Shown here one piece after another: positions 7,687-15,701 of a stretch of DNA of 37,727 nucleotides (the stretch's first letter is position 1; each line of letters begins with the position of its first letter). Source of the DNA: Roseovarius gaetbuli (GTDB lineage Bacteria; Pseudomonadota; Alphaproteobacteria; Rhodobacterales; Rhodobacteraceae); NCBI RefSeq assembly GCF_900172365.1, contig NZ_FWFJ01000038.1, positions 1 through 37,727 on the forward strand, read 5' to 3'. Below the pieces are notes generated by a model, which was not told the origin of the DNA, did no database searches, and saw only the letters and a program-made list of their open reading frames with translations. The translations under genes were made by a program, and so were the position numbers.

Positions 7687-8860
7687 GGGCGCTCCCCCGG
7701 TCGGGGTGATATATGGCAACGCCGGTCATGGTCTGGTTCACATGCAGGCCGTTGATCTGTTCGCCATAGGTGGAAAACCCGACAACCTTATGCGCGGCCA
7801 GAATGCGCGAGATTTCCGGCCCGATCTGGCGCTGTGTTACCTCGGTGCGGCGCAGGGTGCAATCACAGGCCAGCACGGTCAGCGGCTTTTGCTCGGTGGC
7901 CAGGGCCTCAAGCTCGCGGTGCAGGTGCGCGCCCATGTCTTGCGATTGCGCCAGCGTCAGGACCAGCCCCTCGTCAATGGCGGAAAAGAATTGCAGGTCG
8001 CCGTTTTCTTCGATCCGCTGGATCGCGCGCACGTGATGCTGGCCGCCGATCTGCACAACCACCGGGTTGGCCGCAAAGGTCGAGGCGTTGAGCGTCTCAA
8101 TCGGGCGGCCCAGAACGCGGGCGTATTCCTCGGCGGCGACTTCGGCGTTGATGCGGTGCACGATGCGCCGCGCCGGATCGGCATCGGTGACGACCATGCG
8201 CCGGTCGGTGGGTTGAAAGTGGTCAAGTCGGAACACCCGCACCGGGCAATCGGTGCGCATCAGGCAAACCACCGCCGCATTGCGCAGCGTGACCCCGTCA
8301 CAGGCAATCAGCGTTTCGCCAAAGCGTTCGCCATCCGCCGCCGAGCCGCCAAAAAGCGGCATCGGCCCAAGGCCCGAGGCCAGAGCCGAGACAAGCTCGT
8401 CTTCCTTGAGTGACAGCCCATCGACTGCCAGAAAGGCAAATTCGTTCGGCATCACTTCGCCGACCTGGGTATTGAGCCAGGCGCGCGCGCGCACCGATTG
8501 CGACACGCAAGCGGTGCTGTCCAGATCGCTCAACGGTGTGATCACCTGCAACACCGCATGGAAATGCGCGGCCGCAAAGCCGACGGCGACGATCATCCCG
8601 TCGGCATAGCCCGCAACCCCGATTTCACCGGCCGTGGTGCAGCCGACACAACGGCTATCGGGAAAGTGGCGCGGCGCCTCGGCCATCAGGGTTTCAAAAT
8701 CGGCCAGCGGGGAGACGAAGAACAGCACCAGCGCCATCTGCGTGCCGTCAAAGGCCCCGGCCAGCGTTGCAAGCGCGCCGGGATCGTCGTGGGGCACTTC
8801 GGCGCGCGCGACGATGCGGCTGTCACAAAGATCGGCGGCATTGAGCGGGGTCGCGTCCAT
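7667..8860 (-). CDS. FIST domain sensor protein
   Basis: 397-residue soluble protein with a FIST N-terminal domain (about 30-220, with CVGCTTAGEI and the DGMIVAVGF strand) and a FIST C-terminal domain (about 220-385, ending FSTYGEQINGLHVNQTMTG). FIST domains are predicted small-ligand sensor domains, normally fused to or encoded beside kinases. The ATG at 8860 follows an AGGAG site. The gene lies between the response regulator (36 bases upstream) and the kinase, whose start it overlaps, so the three proteins are probably made in linked amounts. The natural inference is that it gives the kinase its signal, perhaps a metabolite of alcohol oxidation; the ligand cannot be read from the sequence. 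Confidence 0.87.
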   Translation of the reverse strand: MDATPLNAADLCDSRIVARAEVPHDDPGALATLAGAFDGTQMALVLFFVSPLADFETLMAEAPRHFPDSRCVGCTTAGEIGVAGYADGMIVAVGFAAAHFHAVLQVITPLSDLDSTACVSQSVRARAWLNTQVGEVMPNEFAFLAVDGLSLKEDELVSALASGLGPMPLFGGSAADGERFGETLIACDGVTLRNAAVVCLMRTDCPVRVFRLDHFQPTDRRMVVTDADPARRIVHRINAEVAAEEYARVLGRPIETLNASTFAANPVVVQIGGQHHVRAIQRIEENGDLQFFSAIDEGLVLTLAQSQDMGAHLHRELEALATEQKPLTVLACDCTLRRTEVTQRQIGPEISRILAAHKVVGFSTYGEQINGLHVNQTMTGVAIYHPDRGSAHDPLAD

Positions 8861-8896
8861 GTCTTCTCCTGCGGGCGGGTGGGCCCGTTCGCAAGG

Positions 8897-9634
8897 TTAG
8901 TCCGGCTTGTCGGTCTCGCGCAAGACGTTAGAGAAGCTGGCCATTTGCGCAATCAGCACCGCCTGCGTGCGGGTCTGAACGCCAAGTTTGCGCATGATCG
9001 CGGTGACATGGGTTTTCACGGTGGTTTCCGCAATAGAAAGCTCATAGGCGATCTGTTTGTTGAGCCGCCCTTCGCAGATCAGTTGCAGGATGCGCGACTG
9101 TTGCCGGGTCAAAAGCGCCAGCCGTTCAACCGTCTCGCTTTGGTCATTGACCGGTTGTTCGGCGGTCTTGGTCAGAACCACCCCCTCGGGCAGGAAAACA
9201 TCGCCCGCGCCGATGGTTTCAAAGGCGGCGCGAAACACCGGGCGCTGGCTATGCTTGGGCACAAATCCCGCCGCGCCGGCATTGATGGTGGAGCAGACCA
9301 TGCGGCTTTCCGACATCGAAGACACGACGACAATCGGCACGGTGCCCGCCACGGCTTTCAGCCGCACCAGCCCGTCAAGCCCGGTCACATCCGGCAGGTT
9401 GAGGTCAAGCACGATGATCTCTGGCGGGCCGTTCTGCGCGATATGCTCCATCGCGGCATCAAGGCTTTCGGCGGTGTCTATATGACTAATGCCCGCCACC
9501 GATTTAAGGGTCATCGACAGGGCGTCGCAAAACAGCGGATGGTCATCGACGATAAGTGCCGTGCGAAAACGCCCCGTCGCGGTCTTGGTCGGCGGCTTGT
9601 TATGCATCGGATGGGGCGCCTCGTTCGAGTCCAT
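8897..9634 (-). CDS. LuxR/NarL-family response regulator
   Basis: 245-residue regulator. The receiver domain (about 25-145) has the acidic pair in ALIVDDHP, phospho-acceptor D77 in IIVLDLNLPD, and K126-type lysine in GFVPKHSQ. The DNA-binding LuxR-type domain (about 170-240) shows LTRQQSRILQLICEGRLNKQIA and TVKTHVTAIMRKLG. The ATG at 9634 has an AGGAT site 7 bases upstream. It is the likely partner of the kinase downstream and resembles FlhR/ExaE/AgmR regulators that activate quinoprotein alcohol dehydrogenase genes. Likely targets are the convergent xox operon and its own operon; this is inference from position. Confidence 0.88.
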   Translation of the reverse strand: MDSNEAPHPMHNKPPTKTATGRFRTALIVDDHPLFCDALSMTLKSVAGISHIDTAESLDAAMEHIAQNGPPEIIVLDLNLPDVTGLDGLVRLKAVAGTVPIVVVSSMSESRMVCSTINAGAAGFVPKHSQRPVFRAAFETIGAGDVFLPEGVVLTKTAEQPVNDQSETVERLALLTRQQSRILQLICEGRLNKQIAYELSIAETTVKTHVTAIMRKLGVQTRTQAVLIAQMASFSNVLRETDKPD

Positions 9635-9694
9635 GAAGATATCCTAACCAATCGCTCGTGTTGCGCCTACTGACACCAAGGTCTGAGGGGGGCG

Positions 9695-10486
9695 TTACCC
9701 TTTGCGCCGCAAAAGCCCGCGCCCCGGATCATAGCCCCAAAGCGCAAGCACCATGAAGCCCGTTGCCGCCAGCATTGTCCAGAGCAGAGCCATACCGTTG
9801 AATTGGCCGTAAAGTGCAAAGCGGATGAGTTCGACCGCATGGGTAAACGGGTTCACCGCACAGATGTCGCGCAACAGGGCCGAGCTTTCGGCCATGCGCC
9901 AGAGCGGGTAAAGCGCGCTCGACATAAAGAACATCGGGAAGATGACAAAGTTCATCACGCCCGCGAAATTCTCAAGCTGGCGGATCAGCGACGACAGAGC
10001 GACCCCAAGCGCGCCAAGCATCACCCCGCCCAGCACCAGCGCCGGAAAGGCGTAAACATAGCCCCAGCCGGGCATGACAATCCCCATCAAAGCCGCAATC
10101 CCGAGGAAAGCATAGCATTGCAGCACCGACACCACCGTGCCCGCCAGGATTTTGCAGAGCAACAGCCACCAGCGCGGCAGGGGACTTGTCAGCAAAAGGC
10201 GCATCGAGCCCATTTCGCGGTCATAAACAAGGCTAAGCGAGGATTGCATGCCGTTGAACAACAGGATCATCCCGCACAGCCCCGGCACGATATAGGTCTC
10301 ATAGGTGATATAGGTTTGATAGGGCGCGATGATCGACAGACCAAGCGCGGCGCGAAACCCGGCGGCGAAGACCACCAGCCAGATCAGCGGCCGCACCAGC
10401 GCCGAAATGAACCGCGAGCGTTGTTGCGCAAAGCGCAGCGCCTCGCGGGTGGTGATCGCGCCAAGGGCAATCAAAAGCCGCCTCAT
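9695..10486 (-). CDS. ABC-2 type permease, PQQ alcohol dehydrogenase system
   Basis: 263-residue integral membrane protein with about six hydrophobic helices and the ABC-2 pattern (VYDREMGSMRLLLTSPLPRWWLLLCK before the third helix). It forms the channel of the ABC system encoded with the next gene and matches the permease found with quinoprotein alcohol dehydrogenases (PedC-like). ABC-2 permeases usually export, so the direction of transport is uncertain despite the binding protein in the same operon. Its ATG overlaps the ATPase stop by 4 bases (ATGA). A 60-base gap separates it from the response regulator. Confidence 0.83.
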   Translation of the reverse strand: MRRLLIALGAITTREALRFAQQRSRFISALVRPLIWLVVFAAGFRAALGLSIIAPYQTYITYETYIVPGLCGMILLFNGMQSSLSLVYDREMGSMRLLLTSPLPRWWLLLCKILAGTVVSVLQCYAFLGIAALMGIVMPGWGYVYAFPALVLGGVMLGALGVALSSLIRQLENFAGVMNFVIFPMFFMSSALYPLWRMAESSALLRDICAVNPFTHAVELIRFALYGQFNGMALLWTMLAATGFMVLALWGYDPGRGLLRRKG

Positions 10487-11217
10487 GCCGTGACCCCGGT
10501 CAGATCAAGAAACCGGTCGGTCAGGGTTTGTTTCCCAATGATCTCGCGGGCGATGCCATCGGCACGTATCTCGCCACGGTGCAGGATCACCAGCCGGTCA
10601 TCGGGCCAGACTTCGTCGGTCAGATGGGTTGCCCAAAGCGCGGTTAGCCCGTCTTCGGCGCATAAGCCGTGTACATGTTCGGTGATGGCGCGGCGCGCTT
10701 CGGCGTCAAGCCCGACGGTGGGTTCATCCAGCAACAAAACCGCCGGACGATGCACAAGCGCGCGGGCAATCTCGGTGCGCCGACGATGGCCACCGTTAAG
10801 GTCGCGGGCAATCTCATCGGCGCGCTGCGCCATGCCCATCCTCTCAAGAGCGGCGTCGATGCGGATGTTGGCCTCGCGCCCGGCAAGCCCATGCAGAGCC
10901 GCGAAATAACGCAGGTTGCGGCGCACGCTCAGGTCAAGGTCAAGAGTCGGTTGTTGGAACACCACGCCGATCCGCGCCAAGGCCTGACGCGGGGCGCGCG
11001 CCATATCGTGGCCCATCACCCTCACCTGACCCTCGGAGGTGGTGAAAAGCCGGGTCAAAAGGGCAAACAGCGTCGATTTCCCGGCCCCGTTCGGCCCCAG
11101 AAGGGCGCAGAAATCGCCCTGCGCCACGCAGAATGAGACATCGTTCAGCGCGCGCTTGGCGCCATAAGAAAACCCCAGCCCGGATACCTCTAGCCCAGCT
11201 ACCTCTTGCCCTGTCAT
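10483..11217 (-). CDS. ABC transporter ATP-binding protein, PQQ alcohol dehydrogenase system
   Basis: 244-residue ATPase. Walker A is GPNGAGKST, Walker B is VLLLDEPTVGLD, and the switch histidine is in ALWATHLTDE. The signature motif reads LNGGHRRRTEIARAL in place of LSGGQ, a variant I believe typical of this quinoprotein-linked subfamily. The ATG at 11217 follows an AAGGA site. It powers the permease encoded immediately downstream, with which it overlaps by 4 bases. Located between a small secreted protein and the permease in the minus-strand operon. Confidence 0.88.
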   Translation of the reverse strand: MTGQEVAGLEVSGLGFSYGAKRALNDVSFCVAQGDFCALLGPNGAGKSTLFALLTRLFTTSEGQVRVMGHDMARAPRQALARIGVVFQQPTLDLDLSVRRNLRYFAALHGLAGREANIRIDAALERMGMAQRADEIARDLNGGHRRRTEIARALVHRPAVLLLDEPTVGLDAEARRAITEHVHGLCAEDGLTALWATHLTDEVWPDDRLVILHRGEIRADGIAREIIGKQTLTDRFLDLTGVTA

Positions 11218-11265
11218 GCCGATCCTTCCCGCGTGGTCCGTGCCACCATAGGCCGACGCGCGCGA

Positions 11266-11706
11266 TTACTGAATCCTTATTTCAAGACGCTGGCTCTCGC
11301 CGGTCGTGCCGGGAACAAGCACGTGATAGCGCCCCGGCTTGATCGCGATAAAGGAAAACTCTGCCGTGCCTGCGTCGTCGAACTCGAAGCTGTCGATCGC
11401 CATGGGGCGCACTTCGATGTCGTTGATCACGATCTCGTCCATCCAGATCGCATGAAAGAATTCCGGCCCGGTCAGGCCGATTTCGGCGGTGCCATCGGCG
11501 GTGATTTCCATCTCGTAATAGGCGCCGGATTCAAGGATCACCGGCCCCTCGCCGAGGGGCTTGCCAGAGCTGAGCGTAACCTCGATCGTGTCCCCCCGGT
11601 TGCACTTGGCCAAAAGCCCGGAAAACCCAAGGTTGTGGCAAAGCGGCGCGGCCAGAACCGGCCCCGAGAAAAGCGCCAGAGTGGCGGCTGTCAAAAGCGT
11701 TCGCAT
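11266..11706 (-). CDS. small secreted protein of unknown function
   Basis: 146-residue protein with a clear signal peptide (MRTLLTAATLALFSGPVLA) and two cysteines soon after (CHNLGFSGLLAKC) that could form a disulfide. The rest is predicted beta-rich with repeated Glu/Asp and ends PGRYHVLVPGTTGESQRLEIRIQ, which recalls cupredoxin-like or Ig-like beta sandwiches, but I see no copper ligand set. An AAGGA site lies before the ATG at 11706. It sits between the beta-propeller and ABC genes of the quinoprotein-associated operon, so a periplasmic accessory role is likely. I do not recognise the family. Confidence 0.72.
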   Translation of the reverse strand: MRTLLTAATLALFSGPVLAAPLCHNLGFSGLLAKCNRGDTIEVTLSSGKPLGEGPVILESGAYYEMEITADGTAEIGLTGPEFFHAIWMDEIVINDIEVRPMAIDSFEFDDAGTAEFSFIAIKPGRYHVLVPGTTGESQRLEIRIQ

Positions 11707-11727
11707 GAAAGTCCTTTCATTGTTGGA

Positions 11728-12693
11728 TTAATCCGAGACCACAACAACGCCCCAGGGCTGTTGTCCGACCTGCACCGATTTCACCACCTTTTCGGCGGCC
11801 ACGTCGATGATCGAGATGTCGTTGGAATTGCCGTTGGTGGTGTATAAAAACGCCTCATCCGCATCAAAGGCAAGCTGCCAGACGCGTTGACCGACAAGCA
11901 GGTATTTCTCGACCTCGAATGTCTCGCCATTGATCAGGGCAACCCGGTTCGACGGCCCGAGGGCGACGAAGATCTTCTTGCCATCCGAGGTCACGCGCAC
12001 CCCAACTGGCTGCAAAAGCTCGGGCGCGATGCCGGGCACGGCAAAGCTGATCTTATGCTCGATCTCGCCGCCCTCGGGGTTGATCACGCTCACCGTGCCG
12101 CCGATTTCGGCGCTGACAAAGAGGTGTCTGCCATTTGCGCTATACTGCGCAAAGCGCGGGCGTTGATCGACCAGGGTGTTTTGCACGATCTCAAAGGTCT
12201 CGGTGTCGATGAAATGCGCCATGTTGGTGGTCTCAGAGGTGTTGACCACGTATTTTCCATCCGGCGACATGCCCATGCCCTCGGGCTCTACCCCGACCGG
12301 GATTTCGGCGAGGATGGTATGGGTTTCCGTGTCGGTCACGGTGACAAGGTTGTCATCTTCATTGGCGATATATAGCGGATTGCCCGAGGGATGTAGCACG
12401 AAAAGCTCTGGATCGGGACCAGAGGGCAGGGTGTAAAGCTCGGCATAAGTTGTGGTGTCAAACACCCGCACCACATCATCGTCAGAAGCGCAGACATAGA
12501 GCTTTTTGCCATCCGGGCTTGCGATGATGCCGCGCGGGCGGTTGCCGGCGGGAAATTCCTTGAGAACCTCCCAGGTTTCGCTGTCGAGAACGGTGACGGT
12601 ATTGCCGCGCTCGTTGCTGACAAACACCTTTCCGGCAAGCGCCGGCGTTGTCAGCAGCGTGGCAAGGGCCGTGGCAAAGGCAAGGCGGCGCAT
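11728..12693 (-). CDS. PQQ-associated YVTN beta-propeller protein
   Basis: 321-residue secreted beta-propeller with about seven YVTN-type blades. Blade cores such as VFVSNERGNTVTVLD, LYVCASDDDVVRVFD, LYIANEDDNLVTVTD and LYTTNGNSNDISIID recur at about 42-residue spacing. The ATG at 12693 is chosen for the AGGAG site 7 bases upstream and the signal peptide MRRLAFATALATLLTTPALA that follows; an earlier in-frame start would add a non-secretory tail. The family is a known companion of PQQ alcohol dehydrogenases with a YVTN fold; the molecular role is unproven. It starts 10 bases after the binding-protein gene. Confidence 0.85.
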   Translation of the reverse strand: MRRLAFATALATLLTTPALAGKVFVSNERGNTVTVLDSETWEVLKEFPAGNRPRGIIASPDGKKLYVCASDDDVVRVFDTTTYAELYTLPSGPDPELFVLHPSGNPLYIANEDDNLVTVTDTETHTILAEIPVGVEPEGMGMSPDGKYVVNTSETTNMAHFIDTETFEIVQNTLVDQRPRFAQYSANGRHLFVSAEIGGTVSVINPEGGEIEHKISFAVPGIAPELLQPVGVRVTSDGKKIFVALGPSNRVALINGETFEVEKYLLVGQRVWQLAFDADEAFLYTTNGNSNDISIIDVAAEKVVKSVQVGQQPWGVVVVSD

Positions 12694-12703
12694 GGCAAAT
12701 CTC

Positions 12704-13882
12704 CTATTGGGTAAAGGCGGTGCAGGCGCTTTCGGGCTGATCCAGCCCCATCGTATCAAGCAGCGAGCGTTGGTGCAGAAAGCCTTCTTGTGGCGAGACA
12801 CTCAAGGTGATGCGCCCATCGGCCAAAAGAATCGGCTGGCGCATTTGGCCGTTCCAGGGGCGGAAGGTAAGCTTTTGTCCCTTGAACGCCGCCAGCTCGA
12901 ACTTGTCGCTCAGGGCATAGGCGCGGATCGCGGCGGGATCGGAGCCGCCGGTGCGTGTCGCCGCCTCGCCCAGCACCCGAAGCGCCAGCCAGGCGTTGTA
13001 ATCCTCGGCGCGCATGTAGCGGTTTGTGAGCTTCTCAAAGCGGTTCTGAAACTGGGTCGCTCCCCAGGCCTCTAGCGCGGGGTGCCAGCTGAGCGGGCGC
13101 AAGCCAGCAGAGCCCACGATGAGCGCGGGCGACCATGTGTGATAGGGCAGGTAGGTGGCGAAAACGTCTGTTTCATCCGCCGTCACGATCACCTCTGCGC
13201 CGTCAAGCGGTTGCGTGAACAGCGGCAATTGCCGTTGCACAAGGACGTGCCCCGTATCGGTGCGCCGCGCGCCGCCGGTATCGGTAAACTCAAGCTCGTC
13301 GGTGATGCGCGCGCCGAATTTCGCCGCCGAGGCGCGATAGCTGTCGGCAAGGGCGCGATCCTCGGGGTGAGAGCCGTGAATGAGCGCCCATTTCGGCCAT
13401 TTCTTCCAGATCAGGAATTGCGCCACCGCATCGGTCTTCATCTTTCGCGAGGGCACCACGTGCAGGATATTGCCGCGACAGTCTTCGCTGCGCAGCGCGG
13501 TGTCGGGCGCCAGCGTGTTGAAGATCACCGTATCGGGGCCGGCGGCATCGGCGATTGCCAAAAGCTCTGACATGCGGGCCTGAACTGCGAAGAACCGGAT
13601 GCCTTTGGCCTGCAGCGCCTCAAAGGTGGCAAGCGCGGTCTCTGGCGGCGTTGCGGCGGTCTCAAGCGCATAGGTCTGACCCATGAACCGCCCGGTTGTC
13701 TGATTGTCCTCGGTCGCCAGAATGCCGCCGGCAAAGCCAAGGTCATCGGGGCGCAGATCAAGCCGCGAGACCGGCAAAAGCGTCGGGTAATCCACCCGCA
13801 GGATGGCCGCCGTGACCTCGACCGCAAAGGCCGGACGGATCAGGACACCAAGGGCGAAAAGGAGTGCAACACACCAACGCAT
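12704..13882 (-). CDS. periplasmic substrate-binding protein, PQQ alcohol dehydrogenase ABC system
   Basis: 392-residue binding protein of the branched-chain amino acid receptor type (Leu/Ile/Val-binding fold), matching the family encoded with quinoprotein alcohol dehydrogenase ABC systems. Signal peptide MRWCVALLFALGVLIRPAFA. Features include ILATEDNQTTGRFMGQTYAL, VIFNTLAPDTALRSEDC and WALIHGSHPEDRALADSY. I chose the ATG at 13882 because it shares its A with the stop of a 15-codon upstream ORF (TGATG), which would couple their translation; a GTG at 13885 is the alternative. It is the first full gene of the minus-strand operon that runs to 4076. The transported or sensed compound is unknown. 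Confidence 0.83.
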   Translation of the reverse strand: MRWCVALLFALGVLIRPAFAVEVTAAILRVDYPTLLPVSRLDLRPDDLGFAGGILATEDNQTTGRFMGQTYALETAATPPETALATFEALQAKGIRFFAVQARMSELLAIADAAGPDTVIFNTLAPDTALRSEDCRGNILHVVPSRKMKTDAVAQFLIWKKWPKWALIHGSHPEDRALADSYRASAAKFGARITDELEFTDTGGARRTDTGHVLVQRQLPLFTQPLDGAEVIVTADETDVFATYLPYHTWSPALIVGSAGLRPLSWHPALEAWGATQFQNRFEKLTNRYMRAEDYNAWLALRVLGEAATRTGGSDPAAIRAYALSDKFELAAFKGQKLTFRPWNGQMRQPILLADGRITLSVSPQEGFLHQRSLLDTMGLDQPESACTAFTQ

Positions 13883-13929
13883 CACGCGCGCGACACCCTT
13901 GCGCAGGGATGGGGTCTTGCAGATGTCAT
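13882..13929 (-). CDS. possible 15-residue leader peptide
   Basis: A short ORF, MTSARPHPCARVSRA, begins at ATG 13929 with a good AAAGGGAG site 7 bases upstream. It ends in TGA at 13884-13882, whose A is also the first base of the ATG of the substrate-binding protein. The binding-protein gene itself has no good ribosome site at normal distance, so ribosomes finishing this ORF may restart there. No run of one amino acid suggests classic attenuation. It may only provide translational coupling. This is inferred from layout. Confidence 0.42.
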   Translation of the reverse strand: MTSARPHPCARVSRA

Positions 13930-14109
13930 ACGCGCGCTCCCTTTGAATTGTGATCGCCTATTACGGGTATCTTAACAAAGGTTCTCGGCCTGTCCGCACC
14001 TTTCCACCCTTGCGCATAAAAATGCCGGTTTTTTCCAGCTTTGTTTTGTGAAATCAAAGGCTTATGTGACGTCATACTTTGGTCGCAGGCGGGCGTCGGC
14101 GGCACATGC
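13930..14109 (-). promoter_or_regulatory. promoter/operator region of the quinoprotein accessory operon
   Basis: This is the AT-richer gap between the mat operon terminator and the leader ORF. It must hold the promoter for the minus-strand operon but no hexamer pair is convincing. Two symmetric elements are visible: TGACGTCA at 14067-14074, a perfect 8-base palindrome, and CTTTG/CAAAG arms at 14039-14043 and 14055-14059 with an 11-base spacer. Either could bind a dimeric regulator such as the operon's own LuxR-type protein. Confidence 0.4.
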
Positions 14110-14142
14110 AAAAACGGCCCCGCGCGGGGGTGCGCAGGGCCG
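14110..14142 (-). terminator. intrinsic terminator of the malonate operon
   Basis: Read on the minus strand, a GC-rich stem (14115-14125 with 14129-14142, including a 2-base bulge and one wobble) is followed by TTTTT (14114-14110). It lies 25 bases beyond the matB stop, the right place to end mat transcription before the next operon's promoter region. Confidence 0.78.
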
Positions 14143-14166
14143 GATTCGTCATTGTGATAGTGCGCG

Positions 14167-15684
14167 TCAGGCGGGCTTGAACAGATCGCCGTATTCGGCC
14201 CGCAGGATATTCTTTTGAACCTTACCCATGGTGTTGCGCGGCAATTCATCCAGCACGATAAGCTTGCGCGGATGCTTGAAGCGCGCCAGCGAGGTGCCTG
14301 CCGCCTCTGCAATCGCGGCAAGATCGGGCGTTTCGCCTTTTTGCGCCACAAGAAAGCCGACAACGGTTTCGCCGAAATCGGGATGCGGCACGCCCACCAC
14401 GGCGCTCTCAAGAACGCCGGGCTGTTCATCCAGCAGCAATTCGATTTCCTTGGGATAGATATTATAGCCGCCCGAAATGATCAGATCCTTGTTGCGCCCG
14501 ACGATCTGAACATAGCCCTGATCGTCGATCTGCCCGAGATCGCCGGTGATGAAAAACCCGTCACTGCGCAGCTCTTCGGCGGTCTTTTCGGGCATGTTCC
14601 AATAGCCCTTGAACACATTCGGGCCGCGCACCTCGATCAGGCCGATTTCGCCCTGCGGCAGGGTCTTGCCGGTATCGGGATCGGTGATCTTAAGCTCGAC
14701 CCCCGGCAGCGGAAAGCCGACGGTTCCGGCACGGCGCTCGCCCTCGTAAGGGTTCGAGGTGTTCATGTTGGTTTCGGTCATGCCATAGCGTTCAAGAATG
14801 CGATGGCCGGTGCGCTCTTCAAACGCCACATGGGTTTCGGCCAAGAGCGGCGCACTCCCCGAGATGAAAAGCCGCATATGCCCGGTCAGGGCGCGATCAA
14901 AGCGCGGATCATCCAGAAGCCGGGTGTAAAAGGTCGGCACCCCCATCATGGTCGTCGCGCGCGGCAGGGTTTCAATCACCTTGTCCTGATCGAATTTCGG
15001 CAAAAAGATCATCGCCGCCCCGGCCAGAAGGATCACATTGGTCGCCACGAAAAGCCCGTGGGTGTGAAAGATCGGCAGCGCATGCAACAGCACGTCTTTT
15101 TCGGTGAAGGCCCAGTAATCGACCAGCGTTTCGGCATTCGACAACAGGTTGGTCTGCGTCAGCATCGCGCCTTTCGAGCGCCCGGTCGTGCCCGAGGTAT
15201 AAAGAAACGCGGCAAGATCATCGCCGCCGCGCGCCGTGGTCTCGAATGTCTCAGGCTGATCCTTGGCGGCGTCGGGCAGGCTTCCGCTGCCATCGGCGTT
15301 GAGCGTCATCAAGCTGGCCTTGGCCGATTTGGCCACGGGGGCAAGCGCATCGGCCTTGGCCCCATCGCAGAGCAAAAGCCGCGCGCCGCTGTCGGTCACG
15401 AAATACTCAAGCTCATCCGCCGTATAGCCGGTGTTGAGCGGCAAGAACACGATCCCTGCCTGCACGCAGGCCGCATAGACCGCCAAAGCCTGCGGCGATT
15501 TCTCGATCTGCGCGGCAAGCCGGTCACCGGGGGCGAGGCCCGCGTCGCGAAAGGTATGGGCGTATTGCGCGGTCAGGCGCAGAAAGGCGTCATAGCTGAG
15601 CGTGCTGCCATCCGAGAGGTGCAGAAACGGCGCGGTCTGGCCCGCATGGCGACCAAAAAGCGTGTCATAAAGGGGGTTGGCCAT
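14167..15684 (-). CDS. matB: malonyl-CoA synthetase
   Basis: 505-residue AMP-forming acyl-CoA synthetase of the ANL superfamily that makes malonyl-CoA from malonate, CoA and ATP. The phosphate-binding loop is LYTSGTTGRSKGAML, the adenine-site motif is ERYGMTETNMNTSNPYEGERRAGTVG, the hinge region is GDLGQIDDQGYVQIVGRNKDLIISGGYNIYPKEIE, and the C-terminal lysine is in LPRNTMGKVQKN. The MTETNMNTSNPY stretch and the arginine-rich segment after it agree with malonate-specific MatB. It follows the decarboxylase gene by 17 bases and is the last gene of the operon. The two enzymes together turn malonate into acetyl-CoA. Confidence 0.93.
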   Translation of the reverse strand: MANPLYDTLFGRHAGQTAPFLHLSDGSTLSYDAFLRLTAQYAHTFRDAGLAPGDRLAAQIEKSPQALAVYAACVQAGIVFLPLNTGYTADELEYFVTDSGARLLLCDGAKADALAPVAKSAKASLMTLNADGSGSLPDAAKDQPETFETTARGGDDLAAFLYTSGTTGRSKGAMLTQTNLLSNAETLVDYWAFTEKDVLLHALPIFHTHGLFVATNVILLAGAAMIFLPKFDQDKVIETLPRATTMMGVPTFYTRLLDDPRFDRALTGHMRLFISGSAPLLAETHVAFEERTGHRILERYGMTETNMNTSNPYEGERRAGTVGFPLPGVELKITDPDTGKTLPQGEIGLIEVRGPNVFKGYWNMPEKTAEELRSDGFFITGDLGQIDDQGYVQIVGRNKDLIISGGYNIYPKEIELLLDEQPGVLESAVVGVPHPDFGETVVGFLVAQKGETPDLAAIAEAAGTSLARFKHPRKLIVLDELPRNTMGKVQKNILRAEYGDLFKPA

Positions 15685-15701
15685 GGCGATGTTCCTCTGT
15701 T

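Noticed and set aside
6484..7755. Long ORF (423 codons) on the plus strand opposite the histidine kinase
   Set aside because: The kinase on the minus strand has all expected domains. The opposite frame has no family pattern and arises from GC-rich third positions.
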